Shown: in pieces, positions 35,183 to 44,120 of the stretch
Layout of the letters: the number at the start of each line of letters is the position of its first letter
Numbering within the stretch: position 1 is the first letter of the stretch
Assembly: GCA_023417935.1 (NCBI GenBank)
Contig: JAEZDY010000029.1
Location: 1-64,000, forward strand
Reading direction: 5' to 3'
Length of the DNA stretch: 64,000 bases
Source: Bacteroidota bacterium
Lineage (GTDB): Bacteria > Bacteroidota > Bacteroidia > Bacteroidales > Lentimicrobiaceae
Made by a program: the position numbers and the translations under genes
The notes under the pieces: model-generated
The model's database searches: none
The model's input: the letters and a program-made list of their open reading frames with translations, nothing else
Told to the model about the DNA's origin: nothing

Positions 35183-35428
35183 CTAATCTTCCAGCAAGCA
35201 TTTGAAATTTGCAGCAGCCTCAGCTTCTGAACAACCACACATCCATTTCTCAGGCTTAAAGCCAGAGCATACTGCAGGGCGTTCAGGTTTACCGAAAAGG
35301 CTGCACAATTTATTTTCTGTAAGGTGGGGACAGGGCATCATAGCAGGCTTTCCGTCTGGCAAACCGGGAAGTGGAGTACTTATTGAGGGATAGATGCAGC
35401 ATGCAGCGCATCCTTTGCGACATTCCAT
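35183..35428 (-). CDS. YkgJ family cysteine cluster protein, short form
   Basis: From ATG 35428 the protein has 81 residues: MECRKGCAACCIYPSIST, a central PDGKPA-x-MPC-PHL block, LCSLFGKPERPAVCSGFKP and a final MCGC. The Cys pattern is that of YkgJ, a presumed zinc or iron-sulfur binding protein of unknown role. The frame opens at TTG 35440, but a TACCTTTG -7 box covers 35438-35445, so that start is excluded. This form resembles E. coli YkgJ more than the longer paralogue at 44845. Confidence 0.88.
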   Translation of the reverse strand: MECRKGCAACCIYPSISTPLPGLPDGKPAMMPCPHLTENKLCSLFGKPERPAVCSGFKPEKWMCGCSEAEAAANFKCLLED

Positions 35429-35437
35429 ATTTGCCGG

Positions 35438-35445
35438 CAAAGGTA
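35438..35445 (-). promoter_or_regulatory. -7 box of the short YkgJ gene
   Basis: TACCTTTG lies 9 nt before ATG 35428, which gives a very short leader and rules out the upstream TTG start. Confidence 0.6.
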
Positions 35446-35487
35446 TATATATAATATCTTCGCTATGTGTGTGTGATCTAAAAAAAT

Positions 35488-35510
35488 AAGGCCGTTATTT
35501 AAACGGCCTT
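35488..35510 (-). terminator. Terminator of pckA
   Basis: AAGGCCGTT (35488-35496) pairs with AACGGCCTT (35502-35510). The minus strand continues TTATTTTTTTA. It lies 28 bp past the pckA stop. Confidence 0.85.
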
Positions 35511-35537
35511 ATATAAACTTTTATGCTGAGATAAGCT

Positions 35538-37172
35538 TTACAACTGTGGTCCTGCAGCTACCAGGCTACGTCCCTCTTCATTGTCGGTGTACTTTTCAAA
35601 GTTATCAATAAACCTCTGAGCAAGGTCTTTTGCTTTGGTATCCCATAATTCAGCTGGTTCGTATGTGTTGCGTGGGTCAAGTACGTTGGTATTAACGCCG
35701 TGTAGTTCAAGTGGCACTTCAAGGTTGAAGTAAGGAATATGCTTGGTTTCAGCTTGATCAATTGAGCCATCAAGAATTGCATCAATAATTGCCCTTGTGT
35801 CCTTGATTGAGATGCGTTTTCCTGTTCCATTCCAGCCTGTGTTTACGAGGTAAGCTTTGGCACCTGAGTTCTCCATTCTTTTCACCAGCTCAACAGCATA
35901 ACGTGTTGGGTGTAATGTTAAGAAAGCGTTGCCAAAACAAGCAGAGAAAGTTGGCTGAGGTGAAGTTACACCTCTTTCAGTACCCGCCAGTTTAGCAGTG
36001 AATCCTGAGAGGAAGTGATACTTTGTTTGTTCAGGAGTAAGTAATGAAACCGGAGGCAATACACCAAATGCATCAGCAGTCAGGAATATTACTTTAGTTG
36101 CATGACCGCCTTTAGATACAGGCTTTACAATATTCTCTATGTGATAAATAGGATATGATACGCGGGTATTTTCTGTTTTTGATGCATCTTCAAAAGCCAC
36201 ATCACCGTCAGGTAATACAACTAAATTTTCAAGTAGTGCGTCTCTGCGGATGGCATTGTAGATATCAGGTTCGTTTTCTTTGCTTAAGTTAATACACTTG
36301 GCATAACAACCACCTTCAAAGTTGAATACTCCATCATCATCCCATCCATGCTCATCATCACCAATGAGTGCACGTTTAGGATCAGCGGATAATGTAGTTT
36401 TTCCTGTGCCTGAGAGACCAAAGAAAACAGCTACATCACCATCCTTGCCCATGTTAGCTGAACAATGCATTGAAGCGATATTCTGCAGAGGGAGGTAGTA
36501 GTTCATCATGGAGAAAATACCTTTCTTCATTTCTCCACCATACCATGAACCGCCAATAACCTGCATACGCTCAGTAAGATTGAAAGCTACAAAGTTTTCA
36601 GAATTCAAACCTTGTTCTTTCCAGTCAGGATTCACTGTTTTTGAACCATTCATCAGTATAAAGTCGGGCTTAAATGCAGCAAGTTCAGCTTCAGTAGGTC
36701 TGATAAACATGTTCTTCACGAAGTGAGCCTGCCATGCAACTTCCATTATGAAACGCACACTAAGGCGGGTTTCAGGGTTTGCACCTGCAAATGCATCAAC
36801 CACATATAATTTCTTTCCTGAAAGTTGTTCAGTAACCAGGTTTTTAAGATGACTCCATACTTCAGGAGTGATCGGGCGGTTGTCATTCTTACCTATTGTT
36901 GACCACCACACGGTATCCTTGCTTATTTCATCGTAAACAATATATTTATCTTTCGGTGAACGACCGGTAAAAATCCCTGTATCAACAGATACGGCACCCA
37001 GGTTTGTTAAAGTTCCCCTTTCAAAACCTTCGAGTTTGGGATCCATTTCATGCTCAAAAAGCTCATCGTACGATGGGTTGTAGTAAATGTGTTCAACGTC
37101 ATTTATGCCATAGACTGATAAATCAATGGCTTTTTTATTAGCCGTTAACACGCTTTCGGAATTAGTGCTCAT
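35538..37172 (-). CDS. pckA: Phosphoenolpyruvate carboxykinase (ATP)
   Basis: ATP-dependent PEPCK interconverts oxaloacetate and PEP. The 544-residue length is standard. Visible motifs are GRSPKDKYIV (about 70-79), the kinase-1a P-loop GLSGTGKTTLS (about 250-260), the metal-binding GDDEHGWDDDGVFNFEGGCYAK (about 272-293) and the adenine-site region. It lies 204 bp downstream of ppdK on the same strand but with a terminator between, so the two are separately transcribed. Together they connect oxaloacetate, PEP and pyruvate for gluconeogenesis or fermentation. Confidence 0.96.
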   Translation of the reverse strand: MSTNSESVLTANKKAIDLSVYGINDVEHIYYNPSYDELFEHEMDPKLEGFERGTLTNLGAVSVDTGIFTGRSPKDKYIVYDEISKDTVWWSTIGKNDNRPITPEVWSHLKNLVTEQLSGKKLYVVDAFAGANPETRLSVRFIMEVAWQAHFVKNMFIRPTEAELAAFKPDFILMNGSKTVNPDWKEQGLNSENFVAFNLTERMQVIGGSWYGGEMKKGIFSMMNYYLPLQNIASMHCSANMGKDGDVAVFFGLSGTGKTTLSADPKRALIGDDEHGWDDDGVFNFEGGCYAKCINLSKENEPDIYNAIRRDALLENLVVLPDGDVAFEDASKTENTRVSYPIYHIENIVKPVSKGGHATKVIFLTADAFGVLPPVSLLTPEQTKYHFLSGFTAKLAGTERGVTSPQPTFSACFGNAFLTLHPTRYAVELVKRMENSGAKAYLVNTGWNGTGKRISIKDTRAIIDAILDGSIDQAETKHIPYFNLEVPLELHGVNTNVLDPRNTYEPAELWDTKAKDLAQRFIDNFEKYTDNEEGRSLVAAGPQL

Positions 37173-37252
37173 GTGAAAAAGTTTTATTTTTAGAAGATAG
37201 ACAATGCATTAACAACTGAAGTCATTGATTTGCTTTTTGATGCAATCGTTTG

Positions 37253-37260
37253 CAAAAGTA
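37253..37260 (-). promoter_or_regulatory. -7 box of pckA
   Basis: The minus strand reads TACTTTTG about 80 nt before the pckA ATG, with a TTG 17 nt further upstream, slightly closer than the usual 19-21. Confidence 0.5.
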
Positions 37261-37313
37261 AAAATAAATGTAGAAATCAACATATATTATTGCGCTAAAA
37301 AAATAAAAAATAA

Positions 37314-37339
37314 AAGGGGCGAAAAATTTTTCGCCCCTT
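37314..37339 (-). terminator. Terminator of ppdK
   Basis: A perfect palindrome: AAGGGGCGAAAAA joined to TTTTTCGCCCCTT, followed on the minus strand by a T-rich stretch. It lies 37 bp past the ppdK stop. Confidence 0.88.
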
Positions 37340-37376
37340 ATGTAAGTGTCACTAAATTAGCTTGTTACTTAAAATG

Positions 37377-40283
37377 TTAGCTTTTTTTAGCTTTTTTTTC
37401 AGCTTTCTTTTCTTTCTTCTCAGCTTTCTTGTCGGCCTTCTTATCCTGCTTCTCAGCTTTCTTGTCGGCTTTCTTATCCTGCTTTTCAGCCTTCTTTTCG
37501 GCTTTCTTCACTTCTTTAAGTGCTTTCTTATCCGACTTGCCATCGGCAGCAGCTTCCTTAATTACAGCCTGTGCAGCAGCTAAGCGGGCAATGGGCACAC
37601 GATATGGTGAACAGCTTACGTAGTTCATTCCTACAGCGTGGCAGAACTCAACTGATGAAGGTTCACCACCATGCTCACCGCAGATACCAACTTTGAGGTT
37701 CGGACGGGTGCTACGGCCACGCTCTGTTGCCATTTCAACCAATTGTCCAACACCTTCTCTGTCGAGTACCTGGAATGGATCATGTTTCAGGATGCCTTTT
37801 TCAAGATATACCGGTAGGAACTTGCCTGCATCATCACGTGAATAACCAAAGGTCATCTGTGTAAGGTCGTTTGTTCCGAATGAGAAGAACTCAGCTGATT
37901 CGGCAATTTTATCAGCTACCAATGCAGCACGAGGAATCTCAATCATGGTACCTACAAGGTAATCCATGCGGTCATTACGTTCTTCAAATACCTTTTCAAC
38001 GGTTGTGCGAACAATGCTTTCCTGCATTTTCATTTCAGCCAGTGTACCTGTAAGAGGAATCATAATTTCAGGTATTGCCCTGATGCCTTTTTTCTTGAGG
38101 TTAAGAGCTGCTTCAATGATAGCGCGTGCCTGCATTTCTGATATCTCAGGATATGTATTACCTAAACGGCAACCACGGTGACCAAGCATTGGGTTCATTT
38201 CAGCAAGATCGTGTACTTTCTGTGCAACTTCGGCAGGTGATATACCCATCTCTTTTGCCATCTCAGCCTGGTTTTCAGTTTCATGTGGAACGAACTCATG
38301 TAAAGGAGGATCAAGCAAACGAACAGTTACAGGCAGATCCTGCATTGCCTCAAAGATACCTTCAAAGTCAGAACGCTGAATAGGTAGTAATTTCTCGAGT
38401 GCCTTACGACGTCCTGTTTCATCATTGGCAAGGATCATTTCACGCATTGCCTTTATACGATCGCCTTCGAAGAACATATGCTCAGTACGGCATAAACCAA
38501 TACCCTGTGCTCCAAATCCCCTGGCCACAACTGAATCGCGGGGGGTATCAGCATTTGTGCGAACAAGCATTCTTGAATACTTATCAGCCAGTTCCATCAG
38601 CATACCGAAGTCACCACTTAATTCAGGATCACGGGTAGCAATTTTACCTTCATAAACTTCACCGGTACTACCGTTGAGGGAAATGTAATCACCTTCTTTA
38701 AGTGAAACACCATCAACCATAATTGAGCGGCTCTTGTAATCTATCTTAAGGCTTCCGGCACCTGAAACACAGCACTTACCCATACCACGGGCAACAACTG
38801 CAGCATGTGAGGTCATACCACCACGTGCTGTAAGGATACCTTCAGCAACGTTCATACCTTTTAAGTCTTCAGGAGAAGTTTCAATACGAACCAAAACTAC
38901 TTTCTTACCCTGTTCAACAAGTTTCTCTGCTTCATCGGCATGGAAACATATCTCGCCTGTGGCAGCACCCGGTGATGCAGGTAGCCCTTTGGCCAGTACT
39001 TTTGCATTCTTAATGGCAGTTTGATCAAATACAGGGTGCAATAACTCGTCAAGCTTGTTAGGCTCTACACGTAAAATTGCCTCTTTCTCAGTAAGGATGC
39101 CCTGACGAAGCATATCCATAGCAATCTTCACCATGGCAGCACCGGTACGTTTACCGTTACGTGTTTGAAGCATCCACAACTTGCCTTCCTGAATAGTAAA
39201 CTCCAGATCCTGCATGTCACGGTAATGATCTTCAAGCTTCTGCTGGGTTTCTAAAAGTTCTTTATAGATAGCAGGCATAGCCTCTTCCAGTGAAGGGAAT
39301 TTGGTGGCACGGTCCTTCTCAGAAACATTAGCCAGTTTAGCCCACCTTAATGAACCTTCCTTGGTGATTTCCTGAGGGGTACGAATACCGGCAACGACAT
39401 CTTCACCCTGTGCATCGATCAAATATTCACCGTTAAACAAATCTTCTCCGGTAGCGGCATCACGTGTAAACGCAACACCTGTACCTGAATTGCTTCCCAT
39501 GTTACCAAATACCATGGCCTGCACGTTAACAGCTGTACCCCATTCAGCAGGAATGTTATTCAGTTTACGATAGTAAACAGCCCTTTCATTCATCCAGCTA
39601 TCAAATACTGACATTACTGAACCCCATAATTGTTCCCATGGGCTGGAAGGGAAATCGCGACCGGTAACTTTCTTAACGGCAGCTTTAAATCTTTTAACAA
39701 GTTCCTTAAGATCAGAAACCGTAAATTCATTATCAGTAACAATACCTCTTTCTTCCTTCATGTGTTCCATGATCTCTTCAAAGGGATCAATATCTTCTTT
39801 AGAAGCAGGTTTCATTCCCAGAACCACATCACCAAACATCTGAACAAAGCGGCGGTATGAATCCCATGCGAATCTTTCATTACCTGTTTTAAGGGCAATG
39901 CCTTCAACGGCTTCCTCATTAAGTCCAAGATTCAAAACTGTATCCATCATACCCGGCATTGAAGCGCGTGCACCTGAACGTACTGAAAGTAGCAGCGGAT
40001 TATTCTTATCACCGAACTTTGAACCCATGATCTTCTCAAGGTAAATAACAGCCTGCTCAACTTCAGGGCGTATCATCTCAACTACATAATCGCGGCCCTT
40101 GGCCATGTAATCAGTACATACTTCTGTTGTGATGGTAAATCCCGGAGGAACCGGAACCCCAATAAGGTTCATTTCAGCAAGGTTGGCACCTTTACCACCA
40201 AGCAGGTTTTTCATGCTGGCGTCACCTTCAGCTTCTTTATTGCCGAAAGTATAAACCGTTTTTCTGGTTTTTTCTTTTCCCAT
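37377..40283 (-). CDS. ppdK: Pyruvate, phosphate dikinase with lysine-rich C-terminal tail
   Basis: PPDK interconverts pyruvate, ATP and Pi with PEP, AMP and PPi. The N-terminal ATP-grasp domain opens with KTVYTFGNKEAEGDASMKNLLGGKGANLAEM. The swivelling domain holds the catalytic His in GGMTSHAAVVARGMGKCCVSG. The C-terminal PEP/pyruvate barrel has GLCRTEHMFF and SFGTNDLTQMTFGYSRDD, and GICGEHGG. Core enzymes end soon after the C-x-P-x-R-V-P-I-A-R-L-A-A-A-Q segment. Here ~56 residues follow (about 913-968), almost only Lys, Ala, Glu and Asp, with an 11-residue unit (KQDKKADKKAE) repeated twice. The enzyme assignment is certain; the tail is unusual. Confidence 0.96.
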   Translation of the reverse strand: MGKEKTRKTVYTFGNKEAEGDASMKNLLGGKGANLAEMNLIGVPVPPGFTITTEVCTDYMAKGRDYVVEMIRPEVEQAVIYLEKIMGSKFGDKNNPLLLSVRSGARASMPGMMDTVLNLGLNEEAVEGIALKTGNERFAWDSYRRFVQMFGDVVLGMKPASKEDIDPFEEIMEHMKEERGIVTDNEFTVSDLKELVKRFKAAVKKVTGRDFPSSPWEQLWGSVMSVFDSWMNERAVYYRKLNNIPAEWGTAVNVQAMVFGNMGSNSGTGVAFTRDAATGEDLFNGEYLIDAQGEDVVAGIRTPQEITKEGSLRWAKLANVSEKDRATKFPSLEEAMPAIYKELLETQQKLEDHYRDMQDLEFTIQEGKLWMLQTRNGKRTGAAMVKIAMDMLRQGILTEKEAILRVEPNKLDELLHPVFDQTAIKNAKVLAKGLPASPGAATGEICFHADEAEKLVEQGKKVVLVRIETSPEDLKGMNVAEGILTARGGMTSHAAVVARGMGKCCVSGAGSLKIDYKSRSIMVDGVSLKEGDYISLNGSTGEVYEGKIATRDPELSGDFGMLMELADKYSRMLVRTNADTPRDSVVARGFGAQGIGLCRTEHMFFEGDRIKAMREMILANDETGRRKALEKLLPIQRSDFEGIFEAMQDLPVTVRLLDPPLHEFVPHETENQAEMAKEMGISPAEVAQKVHDLAEMNPMLGHRGCRLGNTYPEISEMQARAIIEAALNLKKKGIRAIPEIMIPLTGTLAEMKMQESIVRTTVEKVFEERNDRMDYLVGTMIEIPRAALVADKIAESAEFFSFGTNDLTQMTFGYSRDDAGKFLPVYLEKGILKHDPFQVLDREGVGQLVEMATERGRSTRPNLKVGICGEHGGEPSSVEFCHAVGMNYVSCSPYRVPIARLAAAQAVIKEAAADGKSDKKALKEVKKAEKKAEKQDKKADKKAEKQDKKADKKAEKKEKKAEKKAKKS

Positions 40284-40359
40284 TTTATTTTTGTTTGATC
40301 TGAATATTTAAAAGAGGGTTCACTTATTTAATTACCCGTATTTTGTTTTTTTGAGAGTG

Positions 40360-40367
40360 CAAAAGTA
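40360..40367 (-). promoter_or_regulatory. -7 box of ppdK
   Basis: The minus strand reads TACTTTTG about 76 nt before the ppdK ATG. Confidence 0.5.
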
Positions 40368-40431
40368 CAAAAAAAACCTATACATTTTGCGCGCGCCAAC
40401 ATATAAAGGATGTAAAACTTGTAGGGTTTAA

Positions 40432-40530
40432 TTACCTGAAACTCACTTTCTCAATCATGGTTAGCAAGGTTAGGGTAGCCGAAAACGAAGGAGGAAAGCA
40501 TTACTTGAAACTCACTTTCTCAATCCTGTT
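40432..40530. repeat. Partial duplication of the mtgA 3' end
   Basis: The 30 bp covering the last nine codons and stop of mtgA (40501-40530) recur at 40432-40461, 69 bp away, with 27 of 30 positions identical. Confidence 0.75.
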
Positions 40531-41202
40531 CATTGTACGGAGAATACGCTGCTGTTTCTTCCTGATAAAGGATGAAGGATTTTTTGCACTGTAAATGCGC
40601 GGATTAGGAAGTATAGCTGCTATCAGTGCTGCCTCACTACGATTCATATCAGAGGCAGGCTTTCGGAAGTAGGTTTGTGCTGCAGCTTCGGCTCCGTATA
40701 TGCCGTCGCCCATTTCTATTACATTAAGGTAAACTTCCATAATCCGTTGCTTGCCCCAAAAGATTTCAATCAGCCCGGTGAAATAAACTTCCATCCCTTT
40801 ACGTAGCCATGACCGCTTAGGCCACAAGAATACATTCTTGGCAGTCTGCTGTGAAATTGTACTTGCTCCCCGCATTACCTTGCCTTTTTTATTATGCTTT
40901 CGTGCTTTTTCAATAGCTTCAAAATCTACACCGTAATGTTTCTCGAAATTATTGTCCTCTGATGCTACAACAGCCTGAACCAGATGGGGTGAAATTTGGT
41001 TTAACCTCTCCCAATCCTTATACAGCTTAAGTTCTTGTCCTTTTATGACCTGATCTTTCAACCTTATTACCATCAAAGGTGTTATTGGTGGAGGGATAAA
41101 TCTGTAAAGGATGGTAACAGTGACCGTGGAAATGAAGAAAAAGAAGATGGATAGCCTTAGCAATGAAAGTAACTTCCTAACAATTCCTTTTCTTATTGAC
41201 AT
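40501..41202 (-). CDS. mtgA: Monofunctional peptidoglycan glycosyltransferase
   Basis: MtgA polymerises lipid II glycan strands at the inner membrane. The 233-residue protein has one N-terminal transmembrane helix (about 14-31) and the GT51 domain with EDNNFEKHYGVDFEAI (catalytic Glu, about 83-98), RGASTISQQTAKNVFL (about 112-127), RKGMEVYFTGLIE and KQRIMEVYLNVIEMGDGIYGAEAA. It lacks a transpeptidase domain, and its length fits MtgA. A partial copy of its 3' end lies just downstream. Confidence 0.93.
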   Translation of the reverse strand: MSIRKGIVRKLLSLLRLSIFFFFISTVTVTILYRFIPPPITPLMVIRLKDQVIKGQELKLYKDWERLNQISPHLVQAVVASEDNNFEKHYGVDFEAIEKARKHNKKGKVMRGASTISQQTAKNVFLWPKRSWLRKGMEVYFTGLIEIFWGKQRIMEVYLNVIEMGDGIYGAEAAAQTYFRKPASDMNRSEAALIAAILPNPRIYSAKNPSSFIRKKQQRILRTMNRIEKVSFK

Positions 41203-41223
41203 GCCCCGTGATTAATTTTTGTG

Positions 41224-41231
41224 CAAACCTA
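41224..41231 (-). promoter_or_regulatory. -7 box of mtgA
   Basis: The minus strand reads TAGGTTTG 21 nt before the mtgA ATG. Confidence 0.45.
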
Positions 41232-41304
41232 CTGAATTTAATAATTTAATGAAAACGCCTTTGGTGAATTTATACATCTTTTAAAAGCCTGACCGGCAAC
41301 TATT

Positions 41305-42684
41305 ATGAGTAAACTAATTGGTATCAGGCATGAAAATCTTTATGCTCAAGAGCGGCGTACCCCGCTAACCCCTGAACATGTAAAGCACCTGATCAGGGAT
41401 ATGGATATGGACATTGTTGTTCAGAAGTCTGATAAAAGAATCTTTACCGACAATGAATACCTGAAGGCAGGTGCCCGGGTAGCCTCAGATCTGCATGATT
41501 GCAGAATTATTCTCGGTGTTAAGGAGATTCCGGTTGAAGACTATGAACAGGGGAAAACCTATCTGAATTTCGCACATGTTGTAAAGGGACAGTCGTATAA
41601 TATGCCTCGCCTTGCCAGGATGATGGAGCTGAGTTGTAACCTTATAGACTATGAGAAAATCACTGACGAACAAGGTAACAGGATCATTTTCTTTGGACAT
41701 TATGCCGGTATTGCAGGAATGATCAATTCTCTGTGGGCACTTGGCCTCAGGCTTAAGGAACAAGGCATTGAAACTCCCTTTCTACGAATAAATCAGGCAC
41801 ATAAATACAACTCGCTGGCCGATGCCCGTAGGCAAATTGAAGAAGTAGGACTTGAAATTGCAGAAGAAGGTTTGCCTGATGCCATACTCCCACTAACAAT
41901 AGGTATAACCGGTTACGGCCATACATCGCAAGGCGCGCAGGAAATCCTGAGCCTCCTTCCTGTAAAGGAAATATCACCTGAAAAGCTGTTAATGTTGCGG
42001 AACCGTAAGTGCTCTCCTAAAAATCTAATCTATAAAGTAGTATTCCGGCAGGAACATCTTTCCGCTCACAAAGAAGGCAGGCCATTTGACAAAGCAGATT
42101 ACTATAGCCGCCCATCAAACTACTATAGTATTTTTGAAAAATACCTTCCACAGCTTACTGTTTTGATGAATTGCATGTATTGGGAACCGCGATTTCCACG
42201 AATTGTTACCAAAGATGCAGTTAAAAGACTCTTTAACCCGGAATCTACAATCATCCAGGAACCTGCAATCACCCCTATTTTCCCTAAACTAACCGTAATT
42301 GGTGATATCACTTGCGACCCTGACGGAAGTATTGAAATTACGCATAAGGGCACTGAAGTGGAGGATCCTGTGTTTGTTTATAATCCTGATACCGGCGAAC
42401 CTACCATGGGTTATACTGGAAAGGGACTCCTTGTTATGGCAGTGCATATTCTGCCAAGTGAACTGCCACGCGAATCATCAGCAGGCTTTTCAAACGCATT
42501 GATACATTACTTAAAACCTATTGTTGATTGTAATTTCAATGAAAAGTTTTCCGATCTTGCTCTGCCTAAGGCATTAAGAAAAGCTTTGATACTTCATAAA
42601 GGCGAATTAACACCCGATTACAAGTACCTTGAAGCACACTTAACCAACATAAAAAACGAATCTCTTAAAGTTACCACCACATGA
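41305..42684 (+). CDS. Lysine-2-oxoglutarate reductase (LOR) half of the saccharopine pathway
   Basis: The 459-residue protein matches the N-terminal half of animal and plant aminoadipic semialdehyde synthase, which condenses lysine with 2-oxoglutarate to saccharopine using NADPH. It opens with the alanine-dehydrogenase/transhydrogenase-type block IGIRHENLYAQERRTPLTPEHV, then GVKEIPVEDYEQGKTYLNFAHVVKGQ. The Rossmann part is represented by PLTIGITGYGHTSQGAQEIL (about 197-215), and the family segment VLMNCMYWEPRFPRI appears near 290. It overlaps the next gene by 4 nt (ATGA), so the two halves are translationally coupled. DapD elsewhere in the window indicates lysine is made by the DAP route, so this pair is probably catabolic. 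Confidence 0.85.
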   Translation: MSKLIGIRHENLYAQERRTPLTPEHVKHLIRDMDMDIVVQKSDKRIFTDNEYLKAGARVASDLHDCRIILGVKEIPVEDYEQGKTYLNFAHVVKGQSYNMPRLARMMELSCNLIDYEKITDEQGNRIIFFGHYAGIAGMINSLWALGLRLKEQGIETPFLRINQAHKYNSLADARRQIEEVGLEIAEEGLPDAILPLTIGITGYGHTSQGAQEILSLLPVKEISPEKLLMLRNRKCSPKNLIYKVVFRQEHLSAHKEGRPFDKADYYSRPSNYYSIFEKYLPQLTVLMNCMYWEPRFPRIVTKDAVKRLFNPESTIIQEPAITPIFPKLTVIGDITCDPDGSIEITHKGTEVEDPVFVYNPDTGEPTMGYTGKGLLVMAVHILPSELPRESSAGFSNALIHYLKPIVDCNFNEKFSDLALPKALRKALILHKGELTPDYKYLEAHLTNIKNESLKVTTT

Positions 42685-44000
42685 AAAAGGTATTGGTATT
42701 GGGCGCAGGCATGGTGTCGCGGCCACTTGTTAATTATCTGCTCAATAAAGGTTATAAATTGACATTGGCCGATATGAACAGATCAAAAGCGTTATCTATC
42801 CTGAATAATCACCCAAACGGCACTCCTGTTGTGCTTGATGCAAATAATGAGGACGACCTTGAAGACCTGATATTCAGCCATGATCTGGTTGTTAGTCTGC
42901 TTCCATACCCAATGCACACACAGGTATTACGCCAATGTATCAGGCATAAAACCTCAATGGTCACCACTTCATACCAGAGCCAGGCTATGCTTGAGCTTAA
43001 ACCCTATATTGAAGAAAGTGGAATCGTTGTACTCAATGAAATGGGATTAGATCCGGGAATAGACCATATGAGCGCTAAAAAGCTTATTGACCGGGTGCAC
43101 TCAATGCAGGGTCAGATTGTAAACTTCTACTCCCTTTGCGGAGCATTGCCCGCACCTGAAGCTGCCGATAATCCGCTTGCATATAAGTTTACCTGGAGTC
43201 CGCGGGGTGTAATGAGCGCATCGCTTAATAGTGCGCATTACCTTAATAACGGGGAGGAAGTAACAGTAACTGCTGATCAGCTGTTTTACAATCCATTCAA
43301 AGTTGAATTCCCAGAGGTAGGGGTTCTTGAAGTATATCCTAACCGCGATTCAGTTTCTTACATTGATGATTATGCAATACCCGAGGTCAAAACAATGCTA
43401 AGGGGAACACTTCGCCTACCGGGTTGGTGTGAAACACTCGATGCCATGAAGAAGCTGGGACTGCTCGACATGCAGCCGATCAACATGGAGGACATGTCGT
43501 ACTTCAACCTCATTGAGCGTAAAGTAGGCACACTTTATCCGCAGTACGAATGCCAGATTGCCAAATTCCTTCAGATAGAAGAAACATCACCTGCCATCAG
43601 GGCAATTAAGTGGCTTGGCTTCCCGAGTAACGATATAATAGGCAAAACCTTTGAATCACCATTCAACGTAACCTGCGACCTGATGTTCTCAAAGATGATG
43701 CTCAAAGAGCATGAGCGTGATATGGTTCTCATGCAGCATGAGTTGATAGTAAAATACCCGGGTGATCGTGAAGAGCGTATACTCTCACGCCTCGTTGACT
43801 ACGGCACTCCTGGTGAGGATACAGCCATAGCACGCACAGTAGCACTACCAGCCGCTATTGCTGTTGATTTAATCCTGTCGGGTCAAATAACCCAAAAAGG
43901 CCTCATCCGTCCATTCCTTCCTGAGATATATCTGCCTGTATTGGAACAGTTAGAAAAGGTAGGGATTGTGTTAGAGGAAGATGTTAAATTGTTAGTATAA
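42681..44000 (+). CDS. Saccharopine dehydrogenase (glutamate-forming) half
   Basis: The 439-residue protein matches the SDH half of aminoadipic semialdehyde synthase and Lys9-like enzymes. It oxidises saccharopine to glutamate and 2-aminoadipate 6-semialdehyde. The NAD(P)-binding start is KKVLVLGAGMVSRPLVNYLL (G-x-G-x-x-x, about 2-21), followed by SLLPYPMHTQVLRQCIRHKTSMVTTSYQS and NEMGLDPGIDHMSA. The C-terminal saccharopine-binding domain runs from about 150 to the end. It begins on the last codons of the LOR gene. The semialdehyde dehydrogenase expected to finish the pathway is not in the window. Confidence 0.88.
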   Translation: MKKVLVLGAGMVSRPLVNYLLNKGYKLTLADMNRSKALSILNNHPNGTPVVLDANNEDDLEDLIFSHDLVVSLLPYPMHTQVLRQCIRHKTSMVTTSYQSQAMLELKPYIEESGIVVLNEMGLDPGIDHMSAKKLIDRVHSMQGQIVNFYSLCGALPAPEAADNPLAYKFTWSPRGVMSASLNSAHYLNNGEEVTVTADQLFYNPFKVEFPEVGVLEVYPNRDSVSYIDDYAIPEVKTMLRGTLRLPGWCETLDAMKKLGLLDMQPINMEDMSYFNLIERKVGTLYPQYECQIAKFLQIEETSPAIRAIKWLGFPSNDIIGKTFESPFNVTCDLMFSKMMLKEHERDMVLMQHELIVKYPGDREERILSRLVDYGTPGEDTAIARTVALPAAIAVDLILSGQITQKGLIRPFLPEIYLPVLEQLEKVGIVLEEDVKLLV

Positions 44001-44095
44001 AAACTACCGTAAAAACGGCAGGCCATTTCCACTGTAGTGGTTGATTCACAAATAAAAATGACGGTAGGCATGCCGTCTCAACGGAATTATTTTCC

Positions 44096-44103
44096 TACTT
44101 TTG
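44096..44103 (+). promoter_or_regulatory. -7 box of the TerB-DnaJ gene
   Basis: TACTTTTG lies 17 nt before ATG 44121. Just upstream (44062-44080) is a fragment of the ACGGYAGGCATGCCGTCTC palindrome family. Confidence 0.5.
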
Positions 44104-44120
44104 CGCCATAATTTCCTTTA

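Noticed and set aside
37362..37623. Plus-strand hydrophobic ORFs opposite the PPDK tail
   Set aside because: They are the complement of lysine codons (TTT/CTT runs), an artefact of the Lys-rich tail.
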